Shown piece by piece: positions 43,916 through 53,445 of a DNA stretch of 64,000 nt. This DNA comes from Oscillospiraceae bacterium. GTDB lineage: Bacteria > Bacillota > Clostridia > Oscillospirales > Acutalibacteraceae. The notes beneath the pieces were generated by a model. The model searched no databases. It was not told where the DNA came from and saw only the letters and a program-made list of their open reading frames with translations. The DNA lies in assembly GCA_902792905.1 (NCBI GenBank), contig CADBBH010000002.1, positions 181,627-245,626 of the forward strand, given 5' to 3'. A program made the position numbers and the translations under genes. How positions within the stretch are numbered: position 1 is the stretch's first letter; each line of letters opens with the position of its first letter.

Positions 43916-45055
43916 TTGAAAGATAACGTTATTATCGATCTTAAAAACATCTCCGTTTCATTCGGGGATAATCAGGTGCTTAAAGATCTTAACCTTTACA
44001 TTCGTGATAAGGAGTTCATGACTCTGCTCGGTCCTTCGGGTTGCGGCAAGACCACTACCCTCAGGATTATTGCGGGTTTCATTGAGCCTGACGAAGGTGA
44101 GGTTATTTTTGATGGCAAAAAAATCAATTCAGTCCCTCCTCACAAGAGAAATGTCAATACTATATTCCAGCGCTACGCTCTCTTCCCGCATCTGAATGTC
44201 TATGAGAATGTTGCGTTCGGTCTCCGCATAAAGAAGCTTCCCGAAAAGCAGATAAAAGAGACGGTCGAGGAGATGCTCGAGCTCGTCAATCTCAAGGGCT
44301 TCAACAAGAGAAATATCAATTCTCTCTCGGGCGGACAGCAGCAGAGAGTCGCAATAGCCCGCGCTCTCGCCGTTCATCCGCGCGTACTGCTTCTCGACGA
44401 GCCTCTGGGCGCACTTGATCTTAAGCTGCGCAAGGATATGCAGGTTGAGCTGAAGAATATCCAGCAGCGCCTGGGTATTACGTTTATATATGTCACCCAC
44501 GATCAGGAGGAAGCCCTTTCGATGAGCGATACCGTTGTTGTTATGGATAACGGTATCATCCAGCAGATAGGTTCTCCCGTCGATATCTATAACGAGCCTA
44601 AAAACGCTTTCGTTGCCGACTTTATCGGCGAGAGCAATATCGTTGACGGCGTTATGCTCGAGGACTGCCTTGTCGAATTCTCGGGCCACAGATTCGAATG
44701 CCTCGATAAGGGCTTCGATAAGAATGAGGCAGTCGATGTCGTAGTCCGCCCCGAGGATGTCGATGTTGTCGCGCCCGAAAAGGGCATGCTTAAAGGCGTA
44801 GTAACTTCTGTTACCTTCAAGGGAGTTCATTTTGAAATCATCGTTGATATCGGCGGCTTCAAATGGATGATTCAGACTACCGACTACGAAGCCGAGGGTT
44901 CCGTTATCGGCCTATATATTGAGCCCGACGCGATTCACATTATGAAGAAATCCGAGTATTCCGGTATGTACGGCGATTACAGCTCATTCAGCGACGAGTA
45001 CGAGGAACTCTCCGATCCCGAACCCGAAGAGGAAGAGGAGGAGGAAGAGGAATGA
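43916..45055 (+). CDS. potA: Spermidine/putrescine ABC transporter ATPase
   Basis: 379 residues. Walker A GPSGCGKT (39-46), signature [15 protein letters not shown], Walker [13 protein letters not shown] and the H-loop [10 protein letters not shown]; a TOBE domain follows at about 275-350. The start is TTG, with GAGGGG 8 bases upstream. The C-terminus is an unusual run of acidic residues: more than ten Glu in the last 15. It energises polyamine import by PotB/PotC. It overlaps potB by four bases. Confidence 0.95.
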   Translation: MKDNVIIDLKNISVSFGDNQVLKDLNLYIRDKEFMTLLGPSGCGKTTTLRIIAGFIEPDEGEVIFDGKKINSVPPHKRNVNTIFQRYALFPHLNVYENVAFGLRIKKLPEKQIKETVEEMLELVNLKGFNKRNINSLSGGQQQRVAIARALAVHPRVLLLDEPLGALDLKLRKDMQVELKNIQQRLGITFIYVTHDQEEALSMSDTVVVMDNGIIQQIGSPVDIYNEPKNAFVADFIGESNIVDGVMLEDCLVEFSGHRFECLDKGFDKNEAVDVVVRPEDVDVVAPEKGMLKGVVTSVTFKGVHFEIIVDIGGFKWMIQTTDYEAEGSVIGLYIEPDAIHIMKKSEYSGMYGDYSSFSDEYEELSDPEPEEEEEEEEE

Positions 45056-45876
45056 ACAGACGCTCTGCCGCGGTCTCGAGGCTGATTGCCTCGCCCTATA
45101 TTGTATGGGCAGCGCTGTTCATAATCGCCCCGCTGTTTTTCGTGGTCTATTATTCTTTCACGAATTCCGCCGGCGGTTTCACCCTGCTCAATATTCAGAC
45201 TCTGCCCAAATATCTGCCGACTTTCCTGCGCTCGATATGGTTCGGAATAGTCGCCACGCTTATCTGCCTTGTTATCGCCTTCCCGCTCGCTTATTATATT
45301 TCACAGAAGAGTGACAAGGCCCAGCGTACCTTCGTCCTGCTGATTATGCTCCCGATGTGGATGAGCTTTCTTATCAGGACATATTCCTGGATGGCCCTGC
45401 TGCAGGATACGGGTATAATCAACACTTTTCTCGGCAAACTCGGCATTGACCCGATTCATATGATCAATACCGGCGGAGCGGTTATCCTCGGTATGGTCTA
45501 TAATTTCCTGCCCTATATGATTCTGCCGATTTATTCGGTTATGGCGAAGCTCGATTATTCGATGGTCGAGGCGTGTCAGGATCTTGGCGGCAACGGCTTT
45601 AATGTACTGCGCCGCTGCATAATCCCGATGAGTATTCCCGGCGTTGTCAGCGGAATCACAATGGTATTCGTGCCCTCCGTCTCCACATTCTATATTTCCC
45701 AAAAGCTCGGCGGCGGCTCGTTTGACCTTATCGGCGATGTTATCGAGAGGCAGTTCCAGCAGTCATATAATTACAATCTCGGCGCGGCGCTTTCACTCGT
45801 GCTGATGGTTCTTATCGTTATCAGTATGGCGATTATGAATCATTTCTCAGAGGGCGAGGGGGAGATGATTATATGA
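45052..45876 (+). CDS. potB: Spermidine/putrescine ABC transporter permease
   Basis: 274 residues with six membrane segments. The EAA loop is [27 protein letters not shown] (about 181-207), which docks on PotA. It forms the channel with PotC. It begins in the potA stop (ATGA) and ends in the potC start in the same way. Confidence 0.93.
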   Translation: MNRRSAAVSRLIASPYIVWAALFIIAPLFFVVYYSFTNSAGGFTLLNIQTLPKYLPTFLRSIWFGIVATLICLVIAFPLAYYISQKSDKAQRTFVLLIMLPMWMSFLIRTYSWMALLQDTGIINTFLGKLGIDPIHMINTGGAVILGMVYNFLPYMILPIYSVMAKLDYSMVEACQDLGGNGFNVLRRCIIPMSIPGVVSGITMVFVPSVSTFYISQKLGGGSFDLIGDVIERQFQQSYNYNLGAALSLVLMVLIVISMAIMNHFSEGEGEMII

Positions 45877-46682
45877 AGATTTTCAATCGCGTATATGCAT
45901 TTCTCGTTTTCCTTTTCCTCTATGCCCCGATTCTCGTGCTGTTGCTGTTTTCATTCAATTCGACTACCAGCACCAGCGTCTTTGCGGGCTTCTCGATGAA
46001 ATGGTATAATCTGATTCTTCACGACGCAACCGCAATTACCGCCCTTCGCAATACCGTTCTGCTTGCGGTCTGCTCAGCTTTTCTTGCCACCGTTATCGGC
46101 ACCGCCGCCTCGGTCGGTATAGAAAAATTCCGCAAGGGCGCATTCCGTACAGCGGTTATGTCAACCACCAATATCCCGATGACAAACCCCGAAATCGTGA
46201 CCGGCGTTTCGATGATGCTCCTTTTCGTATTCATCGGTAAGAGCATTCTTCATACCGATTCCGTTCTCGGCTTCGGAACCATGCTTATAGCGCATGTCAC
46301 CTTCAATCTGCCCTATGTCATACTGACCGTTCTGCCGAAACTCAGGCAGACCGATAAGAATCTTGCCGAGGCAGCCCAGGATCTCGGCTGCAGACCCGTC
46401 AGCGCCTTTTTCAAGGTTGTGCTGCCGGCTATTATGCCCGGCGTTCTGACCGGACTCATTATGTCTTTTACCCTTTCGCTCGATGATTTCATCATCAGTT
46501 ATTTCACAAGCGGACCGGGCTTCCAGACTCTTCCGATAGTCATTTTCTCGATGACGAAGAAACGAGTCAAGCCCGATATGTATGCCCTCTCCGCGATCAT
46601 TTTTGTCAGCATCCTCGTGCTTCTGATTATCTACAATATCGTTCAGCAGAAGAGCGAAGAGAAGACGAATAAGAAAATGTGA
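45873..46682 (+). CDS. potC: Spermidine/putrescine ABC transporter permease
   Basis: 269 residues with six membrane segments. The EAA loop is LAEAAQDLGCRPVSAFFKVVLPAIMPG; SLDDFIISYF after it is a PotC hallmark. Partner of PotB. It is followed after ten bases by potD. Confidence 0.94.
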   Translation: MKIFNRVYAFLVFLFLYAPILVLLLFSFNSTTSTSVFAGFSMKWYNLILHDATAITALRNTVLLAVCSAFLATVIGTAASVGIEKFRKGAFRTAVMSTTNIPMTNPEIVTGVSMMLLFVFIGKSILHTDSVLGFGTMLIAHVTFNLPYVILTVLPKLRQTDKNLAEAAQDLGCRPVSAFFKVVLPAIMPGVLTGLIMSFTLSLDDFIISYFTSGPGFQTLPIVIFSMTKKRVKPDMYALSAIIFVSILVLLIIYNIVQQKSEEKTNKKM

Positions 46683-46692
46683 GGTGAAAGAA

Positions 46693-47955
46693 TTGAAAAA
46701 GATTTCCGCAGTTTTGCTCGCCCTTGTTTTCGCTCTGCTCCCGCTCAACTGCGCCCTCGCGGCGGGCGATGCCGATATCGAGGCGCTCAGGGGCACCAAG
46801 CTCTATGTCTATAACTGGGGCGAATATATCTCGGACGGCGAGGATGACGCTCTGGATGTCAACGCCGAATTCGAGAAAAGATACGGCATCAAGGTCATCT
46901 ATGATACCTATGATAACAACGAGGTAATGTATTCGAAGCTCAAGAGCGGCGGTGTCTCCTACGATGTCGTCATTCCCTCGGATTATATGATTGAGCGCAT
47001 GATTGCCGAGGATATGCTCGAAAAAATCGATTATAAAAATATCCCGAATTTCAAATATATTCCCGAAAAATACAGGCATCTCTCCTTTGACCCCGCGAAT
47101 GAGTATTCCGTTCCCTATACCGTCAGCTATGTAGGTCTGATTTACAATACAAAGATGGTCAAAGAGGCGCCGGTCAGCTGGAAGGCGCTCTGGGATACGG
47201 ATTACGAAAACCAGATTCTCATGTTCAACAATCCCCGCGACGCCTTTGCCATTGCGCAGAGCATTCTCGGGATGGACTACAATATGGAATCCGATGTTGC
47301 CTGGAGAGCGGCGGCGGCTCTTCTCAAGGAGCAGAAAATCGTCAACCCCGTCTATGTCAATGACGAGGTGTTTCTCAAGATGGAATCGGGCGAAGCGGCC
47401 CTCGCTCCCTATTACGCGGGCGATTATTTCCTGATGAAGGAGAATAACGAAGACCTCGCTTTCGTTTACCCGAAGGAGGGCGTTAACTATTTCGTTGATG
47501 CCGCCTGCATTCTCAAAGGCTCAAAGAATAAAAGAGCCGCGGAGCTCTATATCAATTTCCTCAATGAGCCCGATATCGCGCTCGCGAATGCGGAATATAT
47601 CTGCTACGGAAGCCCGAATGAAGCGGTCTATACCAATCCCGATTATGAATTATATCAGAACGAGGTTCTCTATCCCGAAGAGGGAGCGTTCAAGACGCAG
47701 CTCTTCAGGAATCTTTCCCCCGAGTCGCTCGCTCTGATGAGCACGCTCTGGGACGATGTCAAGAATTACATTCCCGCGGGCAATTCCTACGCCGCCCTTT
47801 TCTTCGGCGGAGAGGATAACATCCCCGGCGCGGACGCGGAGAAAATGACCGCCGAGACCGTGAAATACGCGATTTATATCGGCATTTTCCTCCTGCTCGT
47901 CATCGCCTTCCTCGTATTCAGATTCCTTCGCAAAAGATACAGGGAGAGAGTGTAA
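46693..47955 (+). CDS. potD: Polyamine-binding protein PotD with C-terminal membrane anchor
   Basis: 420 residues. A signal peptide (1-20, cut near ALA-AG) is followed by the PotD fold: LYVYNWGEYI, VIYDTYDNNEVMYSKLKSGG, DVVIPSDYMIERM and YFVDAACIL. The end, from about 385 to 410, is a strong membrane segment followed by a basic tail (RFLRKRYRERV). Most Gram-positive PotD proteins are lipoproteins; here no lipobox is present (LPLNC has Asn before Cys), so the C-terminal span probably holds it. I chose the TTG at 46693, with GAGGTG 6 bases before it, over a GTG at 46684. Confidence 0.92.
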   Translation: MKKISAVLLALVFALLPLNCALAAGDADIEALRGTKLYVYNWGEYISDGEDDALDVNAEFEKRYGIKVIYDTYDNNEVMYSKLKSGGVSYDVVIPSDYMIERMIAEDMLEKIDYKNIPNFKYIPEKYRHLSFDPANEYSVPYTVSYVGLIYNTKMVKEAPVSWKALWDTDYENQILMFNNPRDAFAIAQSILGMDYNMESDVAWRAAAALLKEQKIVNPVYVNDEVFLKMESGEAALAPYYAGDYFLMKENNEDLAFVYPKEGVNYFVDAACILKGSKNKRAAELYINFLNEPDIALANAEYICYGSPNEAVYTNPDYELYQNEVLYPEEGAFKTQLFRNLSPESLALMSTLWDDVKNYIPAGNSYAALFFGGEDNIPGADAEKMTAETVKYAIYIGIFLLLVIAFLVFRFLRKRYRERV

Positions 47956-48220
47956 GCGGTCGACAGTTGCAGTTAGAATCAGTAATTGCGGTTTTTGTTG
48001 ATTATATTTTTCCGCAGGGGGCGATGCCCACAGCGCCCCGCACAAAACACCGCATTATAATTTACGCACCATCGTAGGGGCGGATATTATCCGCCCGCCT
48101 AAGGATATGCGGAGCATCCGTAGGGGGCGACAACTTGGCGCCCCGCAAAAACCTTGCATTCTGATTAACGCACCTCCGTAGGGGCGGATATCATCCGCCC
48201 GCCCAAGGATTTGCGCGCAT
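47956..48220. repeat. Composite intergenic repeat, copy 2 (extended)
   Basis: Begins at the potD stop with AGCGGTCGACAGTTG, like copy 1 at 39434. It then alternates two hairpin kinds: GGGGGCG...CGCCCC (48016 and 48123) and GGGGCGGATAT-ATCCGCCC (48076 and 48180), separated by GCATTNTAATTAACGCACC-like spacers. This is part of a 637-base gap with no gene. The rest (48221-48592) holds a hairpin, a promoter and T-rich leader sequence of the pilus operon. Confidence 0.8.
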
Positions 48221-48291
48221 AAACAACCGTCTTTCTATCTATATTCATATTATTAACATTATACTTACCGAGTTCATATTCGTCTTAAATG

Positions 48292-48318
48292 CCCTCTCCG
48301 TTCCCGGGGAGGATTTTT
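48292..48318 (+). terminator. Terminator downstream of the pot operon
   Basis: CCTCTCCG / CGGGGAGG, an 8-base-pair stem with one G-T pair and a short loop, followed by ATTTTTTG. Confidence 0.65.
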
Positions 48319-48398
48319 TGTGCATTTTATACAATTCTTTTTATGCATTATCAATAAATTCGACGATACAAACCGTTCATATTTGTAAACTTATTATC

Positions 48399-48426
48399 TT
48401 GAAATAATTCTGAATCGGCATATAAT
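48399..48426 (+). promoter_or_regulatory. Probable promoter of the pilus operon
   Basis: TTGAAA (48399-48404), a 16-base spacer and an exact TATAAT (48421-48426). It gives a long leader of about 160 bases holding two runs of eight T and two CGGAAATTT repeats (48481 and 48511). Confidence 0.6.
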
Positions 48427-48463
48427 GTTTTACGATTTGGAATAAAGAATCCCGAATTTCGCG

Positions 48464-48519
48464 TTTTTTTTATTTTTTTTCGGAAATTTCTTGATTTTTT
48501 TATGAAAAAACGGAAATTT
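48464..48519 (+). other. Homopolymer T tracts and direct repeats in the pilus operon leader
   Basis: T8-A-T8 at 48464-48480, then T7 at 48495-48501, flanked by two copies of CGGAAATTT at 48481-48489 and 48511-48519. Such runs can change length by slippage. They lie between the predicted promoter and the first pilin gene, outside any reading frame. Confidence 0.55.
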
Positions 48520-48592
48520 GTATCCTTTTTGTTACCCTTTTTGTGATATAACTTTTAATGTAGTTTTTAATCTTTAAGAAAGGAGCAGGACC

Positions 48593-51500
48593 GTGAGGAA
48601 AAAACTTATTTCCCTGATGCTTGTCGCAGCGTTCGTTGTCGGTATGATACCTCTGTTCGCGAGAGCTGATACCGGCATAGCGGAAAAGGGCGAATACACA
48701 TATACTCTGTCGTCGGACCCCGATACTGGAACCGTTCCGGCCGGCTTCGGCACGATTTCGAATAACGGCAGAATCTGGACCGATAAGAGCGTAAATGTCA
48801 ATGACGATCACTTTGACGTGAACCTCAAGGTTCTCGCTCAGGAATATATTTCGTCTTTCGGCACAACCGAGACGCAGTCAATCGCAGCCGATGTTCTCTT
48901 CATTCTCGACTTCACGACTTCAATGTATAACAACAGAGATGTTGAAAAAGATGACGGAACGAGTGTTTCAAGACTTTCGGCGATGGTGGATGCCGCCAAC
49001 GAAGCGATTGATATTATTACTGAGACAAATCCCAATAACCGTATCAAGGTCTTCCGCTTCAGCGGCAGCAGCTCAAACTGCAATCAATATTCAAAAGAGA
49101 TTATGCCGCTCGCTCACTATACCAGCAGCAGCACTTCCACCGAAACGAAAGATAAATATATCCGCCTTTCCGGAACTCAGGCCGTCGCGTCAAGCAGCAC
49201 GCTGCTCAAAGACGGAGAATCATTTACGTTCAACGAGACGGCCCACAGTGGAACCTGCACCCAATACGGTATAGCGGCGGGCGTTAAAAGTTTTGTTGAT
49301 GACATTAACGCCGAGACGGATAACAGCGTTGAACGCAGGCCTTATGTTATCATGCTTACCGACGGCGAGCCTACATTGGCGAGCAAAAACTGGAATTCGG
49401 AAGATGTTGCGGATCTCAGGACAAATACGATAACGACCTCGAGCGGCGGCGACAGATACGAACTTATGGCAACCGGAGCGATACTTTCGGCAGCTATATG
49501 GCGCGACCGTCTTGCCGATGCTTATGAGGTATATAACAGCAACGGCAAAGAAATTGATGTTCAATGGTTCAATATCGGTCTCGGAGTTGACGAGCCCACT
49601 GACCCCGATAACCCCGACTATACCGCCTGCCTTCTTAATCCGTATTATATGGTCGGAGTGACAGGAACCAACCAAAACGCTACCTCGCGGGAAAAAATCA
49701 AATATTATATGGGCCAGTCCGACTGGGCTCCCAAAGTTACCGAAAAAAACTATGCTTTAGACGGCAACTATACCTATATCAATGAGGGCGACGGTTATGT
49801 AACCTTTGCCAACACATATTCGGTCCTGATGAATGCCTTCGTAACCCTGGCGAATATCATCAAGATGGGCTCGATGGAATACACGATTCCGATAGTCAAC
49901 CACGAGGGCTCAGGCACCGAAAGCAGCGACGTTCAGTTCACCGATGTCATCGGCGAGGGAATGTATATAACCGATATAACCCTGAAGCAAAACGGCAAAC
50001 CGCCGGTGACCGCAGCAGACGATGACGGCGACGGAACCTACACATTCAGCGGTTTTGATACTACGGTAACAATAACCGAGGACCAGAACGGTCAGCAGAC
50101 TCTTGTCTGGAACCTTCCCGCGAGAGAGGTTGCGATGTTTACCTTCGCGGACAGGGAGGATGTAGGAAACGGCGAGTATATCCCGGCCGAGCCCACAACC
50201 CTGACCTACGGCGTTGATTTTACCAATGAAATTGAAGAAGGCCCGGCTTACACCAATGCCTTCGATTCAAATATGGTCCCGCTGACAACGGTAACTTATG
50301 AAATTCCCGGCGACAATGATTATTATTTCAATGTTGTCAAAGATGAGCTTCATAATTTCGTCAGCAGCACAATGAAGACCGGACTCGACGGTTACACGCA
50401 AAAGACAGATAATGTAACCTCGACCGCTCCCGATTCCCATTCCTACGCCTATACGGCGGTCAATGACGGAACCGCTGATTCGAGCGCGACCGTCAATGGA
50501 CTTCTGGGTAATAACGGTAAAGCGACCTTCCTCTCCCGCAAAGAGAATATGGAAATCACCATTGAGAAAATGTGGAAGGATAAGGACGGAGCTGATATAA
50601 CCGACACAACCGGTTTACCCGCGGTTACCGTAACTCTTTACCGTATGGCCGATGACAGCAATGTCGAGGAAACGGCGCAGGTCGCTCAGCTGAGCAATGC
50701 GAATGATTACACGCAGACATATACCGTTCCCATAAGGGATTCGAATAATAAACGCTATACCTATTATATCAGAGAGAATTGTCCCGACGGCTACTTTATA
50801 GCAGATATTTCAGATTCTCTGCGCGCTCAGGACGGAACGCTCAGCGTCACCAACAGAGCGCTGCCCGATGAGGGCACAGTGGTTGTCCGCAAGCAATGGC
50901 AGAATAAGCTCGGAGGCACAATCACGGATGTGTCGTCGTTGCCGCCGGTTGAAATGAGTCTCAAGAGACATGTTCATGCTGAGACACCCGGCACCTGCAC
51001 GGTTACTTTGAACTGCACCGACAGTAATAACAAGACTTGCACTATCGTGATTGAAAATGTGCCGCACGGAGCTGTTCTTACCTATAATTTCCATATAGGT
51101 TACGGTTCGCAGAATAATGCCAACCGCGCAAATCTCAGACGAATCATATCTGATACACAGACGCAGACAATAGCCTGCGGAACCGCGTATTCCGAAACCA
51201 TAAGAGTCGGAAACCGGTCATATACAGTGTGGTACAGAGAACCGTCTCAGGATCAGACATTGACTGTAAATGCCGATTTGACAGTCAATTATACAGTTGA
51301 CAGAGCGTATAACGCTTATGTTACCGATGCAGATTTGTTTGAACTGCTTGATACACCTCAGACCACGGGCGGTTCAAGTGAGCCTACAGAAGAAGATTAT
51401 GACGAGACCGAACCCCTGGATTCGAGAATTCTGAGCAGCAGTAACGGCTGGCAGGGATTCTTCGATAATCTGATACTGACCGAAACTGTTGATCACACAA

Positions 51501-51775
51501 CCTATACTTACCTTTACTACGTGGAAGAAACCAGCAATATTCCCGGATTCGAAACTTTCTACAGCGATAACAATACAGCCGGTGTTGAAGGCGGCGTAAT
51601 CACGGTCACAAACCGTTCAACCACGGCAATCGGGCCGCTTCCCGAAACGGGAGGCCGCGGCAATCCGGATACAATCCGAATCGTTGGATTCTCGGCGGTG
51701 TTCCTCAGCATGGCGGTATTCTTATTCCGCATGTATCTTCCGGTTTATAAAAAACGGCGCAAATCCCTTGATTAA
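48593..51775 (+). CDS. Pilus tip adhesin with von Willebrand A domain and LPETG sorting signal
   Basis: 1060 residues. Signal peptide 1-25. A vWA domain runs from about 99 to 400, with the metal site at Asp106-Thr108-Ser110 (DFTTS) and VIMLTDGEPT later. Two or more Cna_B/SpaA-like stalk domains follow (about 660-860), and a sorting signal LPETG (1016-1020), membrane span and basic tail close it. This is the architecture of tip pilins such as RrgA and SpaC. It starts with GTG, with AGGAG 7 bases before it. It is the first gene of the pilus operon. Confidence 0.92.
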   Translation: MRKKLISLMLVAAFVVGMIPLFARADTGIAEKGEYTYTLSSDPDTGTVPAGFGTISNNGRIWTDKSVNVNDDHFDVNLKVLAQEYISSFGTTETQSIAADVLFILDFTTSMYNNRDVEKDDGTSVSRLSAMVDAANEAIDIITETNPNNRIKVFRFSGSSSNCNQYSKEIMPLAHYTSSSTSTETKDKYIRLSGTQAVASSSTLLKDGESFTFNETAHSGTCTQYGIAAGVKSFVDDINAETDNSVERRPYVIMLTDGEPTLASKNWNSEDVADLRTNTITTSSGGDRYELMATGAILSAAIWRDRLADAYEVYNSNGKEIDVQWFNIGLGVDEPTDPDNPDYTACLLNPYYMVGVTGTNQNATSREKIKYYMGQSDWAPKVTEKNYALDGNYTYINEGDGYVTFANTYSVLMNAFVTLANIIKMGSMEYTIPIVNHEGSGTESSDVQFTDVIGEGMYITDITLKQNGKPPVTAADDDGDGTYTFSGFDTTVTITEDQNGQQTLVWNLPAREVAMFTFADREDVGNGEYIPAEPTTLTYGVDFTNEIEEGPAYTNAFDSNMVPLTTVTYEIPGDNDYYFNVVKDELHNFVSSTMKTGLDGYTQKTDNVTSTAPDSHSYAYTAVNDGTADSSATVNGLLGNNGKATFLSRKENMEITIEKMWKDKDGADITDTTGLPAVTVTLYRMADDSNVEETAQVAQLSNANDYTQTYTVPIRDSNNKRYTYYIRENCPDGYFIADISDSLRAQDGTLSVTNRALPDEGTVVVRKQWQNKLGGTITDVSSLPPVEMSLKRHVHAETPGTCTVTLNCTDSNNKTCTIVIENVPHGAVLTYNFHIGYGSQNNANRANLRRIISDTQTQTIACGTAYSETIRVGNRSYTVWYREPSQDQTLTVNADLTVNYTVDRAYNAYVTDADLFELLDTPQTTGGSSEPTEEDYDETEPLDSRILSSSNGWQGFFDNLILTETVDHTTYTYLYYVEETSNIPGFETFYSDNNTAGVEGGVITVTNRSTTAIGPLPETGGRGNPDTIRIVGFSAVFLSMAVFLFRMYLPVYKKRRKSLD

Positions 51776-51822
51776 GTAATTATATCAATCAATCATAGAA
51801 TTTTACGAAAGGCAGAAAAATT

Positions 51823-53349
51823 ATGAAAAACAAAGTCAGAATTATAGCAGCAGTTCTTACGCTGTTCGTTCTCTTCTCAATGAGCATTCCCTCATTCGCT
51901 GTTGACGGCGGCTCAATCACCATCAACAACACCAACGAGGCCGTTTCGATGAAAGGCCATACCTACAGAGCATACAAAATCTTTGATGTTGTATATGACG
52001 CGACAAGCGGCAACTATGATTACACAATAGCAGCTCCGTTCGGCACATATTTTGATTCCAAGAATCTTCCCGAAAACTCCGGCGCTGATAAAGACGCGAG
52101 AGCATACGCTTTTGTAGCGGGCAAGACCGGCGCAGACGAGCTTCAGGCATTCGCAAGAGAAATTTACGCTTCTTTAGGCGATCATCCCGAAAATTATGCT
52201 GCAGGTTCCGTTACTGCGACAAGCGCGAATACCGCGGTTATCGATGAACTCGGCCCCGGTTACTATCTTGTTTACGATGAGGGCACCAATAACAGCGACG
52301 CACCCGCTCCCGAAAAAGCTATCGCGAACATAGCTCTTACCACAGCTGCTCCCGACGCAACTATCGATCTTAAGGCATCAGTTCCCACCATCGATAAGAA
52401 AATCACAGCTGTTTCCGACAGCGCTACCAACGCGGCAACCACTGACAACGGTTCAGACGGCGTGAGCGCAAATCTCGGCCAGCATGTCGGCTTCCAGATT
52501 GATTCAATAGTTCCCGACCTTACCGGTTATTCAAACTACATCTATAAAGTAAAAGATACTATGGATGCAGGTCTTACCCCCGATAATAACGCAAAAGTTA
52601 CTATTAAAGGCGCTGATGTTACAAATAACGAAAAGTGCCATATCACTTATGACGGCCAGGTTATGACCGTAACTATCGATTTTGAACTCCTCAAAGAATA
52701 TGACAAGGATGATCCCATCGTCATCACTTACTCGGCGAAAGTCAACGCAAACGCCAATGTTTATCCCGCTGCTGACGGCACAGGCAACCAGGCTGAGCTT
52801 GAATACAGCAACAATGTAACCAATGATACAATCACCGAGAAGACTCCCACCTCAACCGTTAAGGTTTACCGCTTCACCCTTGAAATCACCAAGGTCAACT
52901 CCAAGCAGGAAGCTCTCCAGGGCGCAGAGTTCGTTCTTAAAGACGATGCAGGCACTCCCATCCCCGTTGCTCTTACCGAAGGCAGATACAAGGTTTCCGA
53001 TACTCTTGAGGCAACTGAGGCCAACGCAACCGTAGTTTCCAACGCCAGCGGCCTGATTTATATTGACGGTCTCGCAGAAGGCCATTACACCCTTACCGAA
53101 ACCGTAGCTCCCGCGAACTACAACCTCCTCAAAGATGATGTTGATGTCAACATTACCGCAACCTATGATTCAGAAGGCGATGTTGAAACTCTCAGCGGCG
53201 ACAAGGTTACCGTTATCAACAAGGCCGGCGGCATCCTTCCCTCAACCGGCGGAATCGGCACCTGGCTCTTCATCTTCGGCGGCGCATCACTCATGCTCGC
53301 AGCAGCTTTCGTTCTTATCACCAGAAAGCAGAAGGCCGAAGTTAAATAA
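51823..53349 (+). CDS. Major backbone pilin with LPSTG sorting signal
   Basis: 508 residues. Signal peptide to about 28, then domains of the SpaH/EbpB (Cna_B-type) class. TIDKKI near 190 holds the likely pilin-motif Lys used for polymerisation. The C-terminal domain has a Glu box, HYTLTETVAP, with EITKVNSK before it for an intramolecular isopeptide bond. LPSTG at 472-476, a membrane span and a basic tail end it. GC3-rich codon use and a strong gene context suggest high expression. A GAAA-loop hairpin lies just after it. Confidence 0.93.
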   Translation: MKNKVRIIAAVLTLFVLFSMSIPSFAVDGGSITINNTNEAVSMKGHTYRAYKIFDVVYDATSGNYDYTIAAPFGTYFDSKNLPENSGADKDARAYAFVAGKTGADELQAFAREIYASLGDHPENYAAGSVTATSANTAVIDELGPGYYLVYDEGTNNSDAPAPEKAIANIALTTAAPDATIDLKASVPTIDKKITAVSDSATNAATTDNGSDGVSANLGQHVGFQIDSIVPDLTGYSNYIYKVKDTMDAGLTPDNNAKVTIKGADVTNNEKCHITYDGQVMTVTIDFELLKEYDKDDPIVITYSAKVNANANVYPAADGTGNQAELEYSNNVTNDTITEKTPTSTVKVYRFTLEITKVNSKQEALQGAEFVLKDDAGTPIPVALTEGRYKVSDTLEATEANATVVSNASGLIYIDGLAEGHYTLTETVAPANYNLLKDDVDVNITATYDSEGDVETLSGDKVTVINKAGGILPSTGGIGTWLFIFGGASLMLAAAFVLITRKQKAEVK

Positions 53350-53380
53350 TTTTTCGTAAACTGACTGATTGATATTTCTT

Positions 53381-53404
53381 CCCTGCCCGGGAAACCGGGC
53401 GGGG
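53381..53404 (+). promoter_or_regulatory. GAAA-tetraloop hairpin between backbone pilin and sortase genes
   Basis: CCCTGCCCGG-GAAA-CCGGGCGGGG: a 10-base-pair stem (one T-G pair) with a GAAA tetraloop. There is no T run after it, so it is more likely a transcript-stabilising or partial-attenuation element than a full terminator. Confidence 0.7.
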
Positions 53405-53445
53405 AGGATAAGCGGAAACAGCCTCAAACCAAACACGGAGTTTTT

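Noticed and set aside
48013-48220. Regularly spaced GC-rich repeats looked CRISPR-like.
   Set aside because: The repeat units are of two kinds, differ in sequence and spacing, the spacers are themselves repeated, and no cas gene is near.
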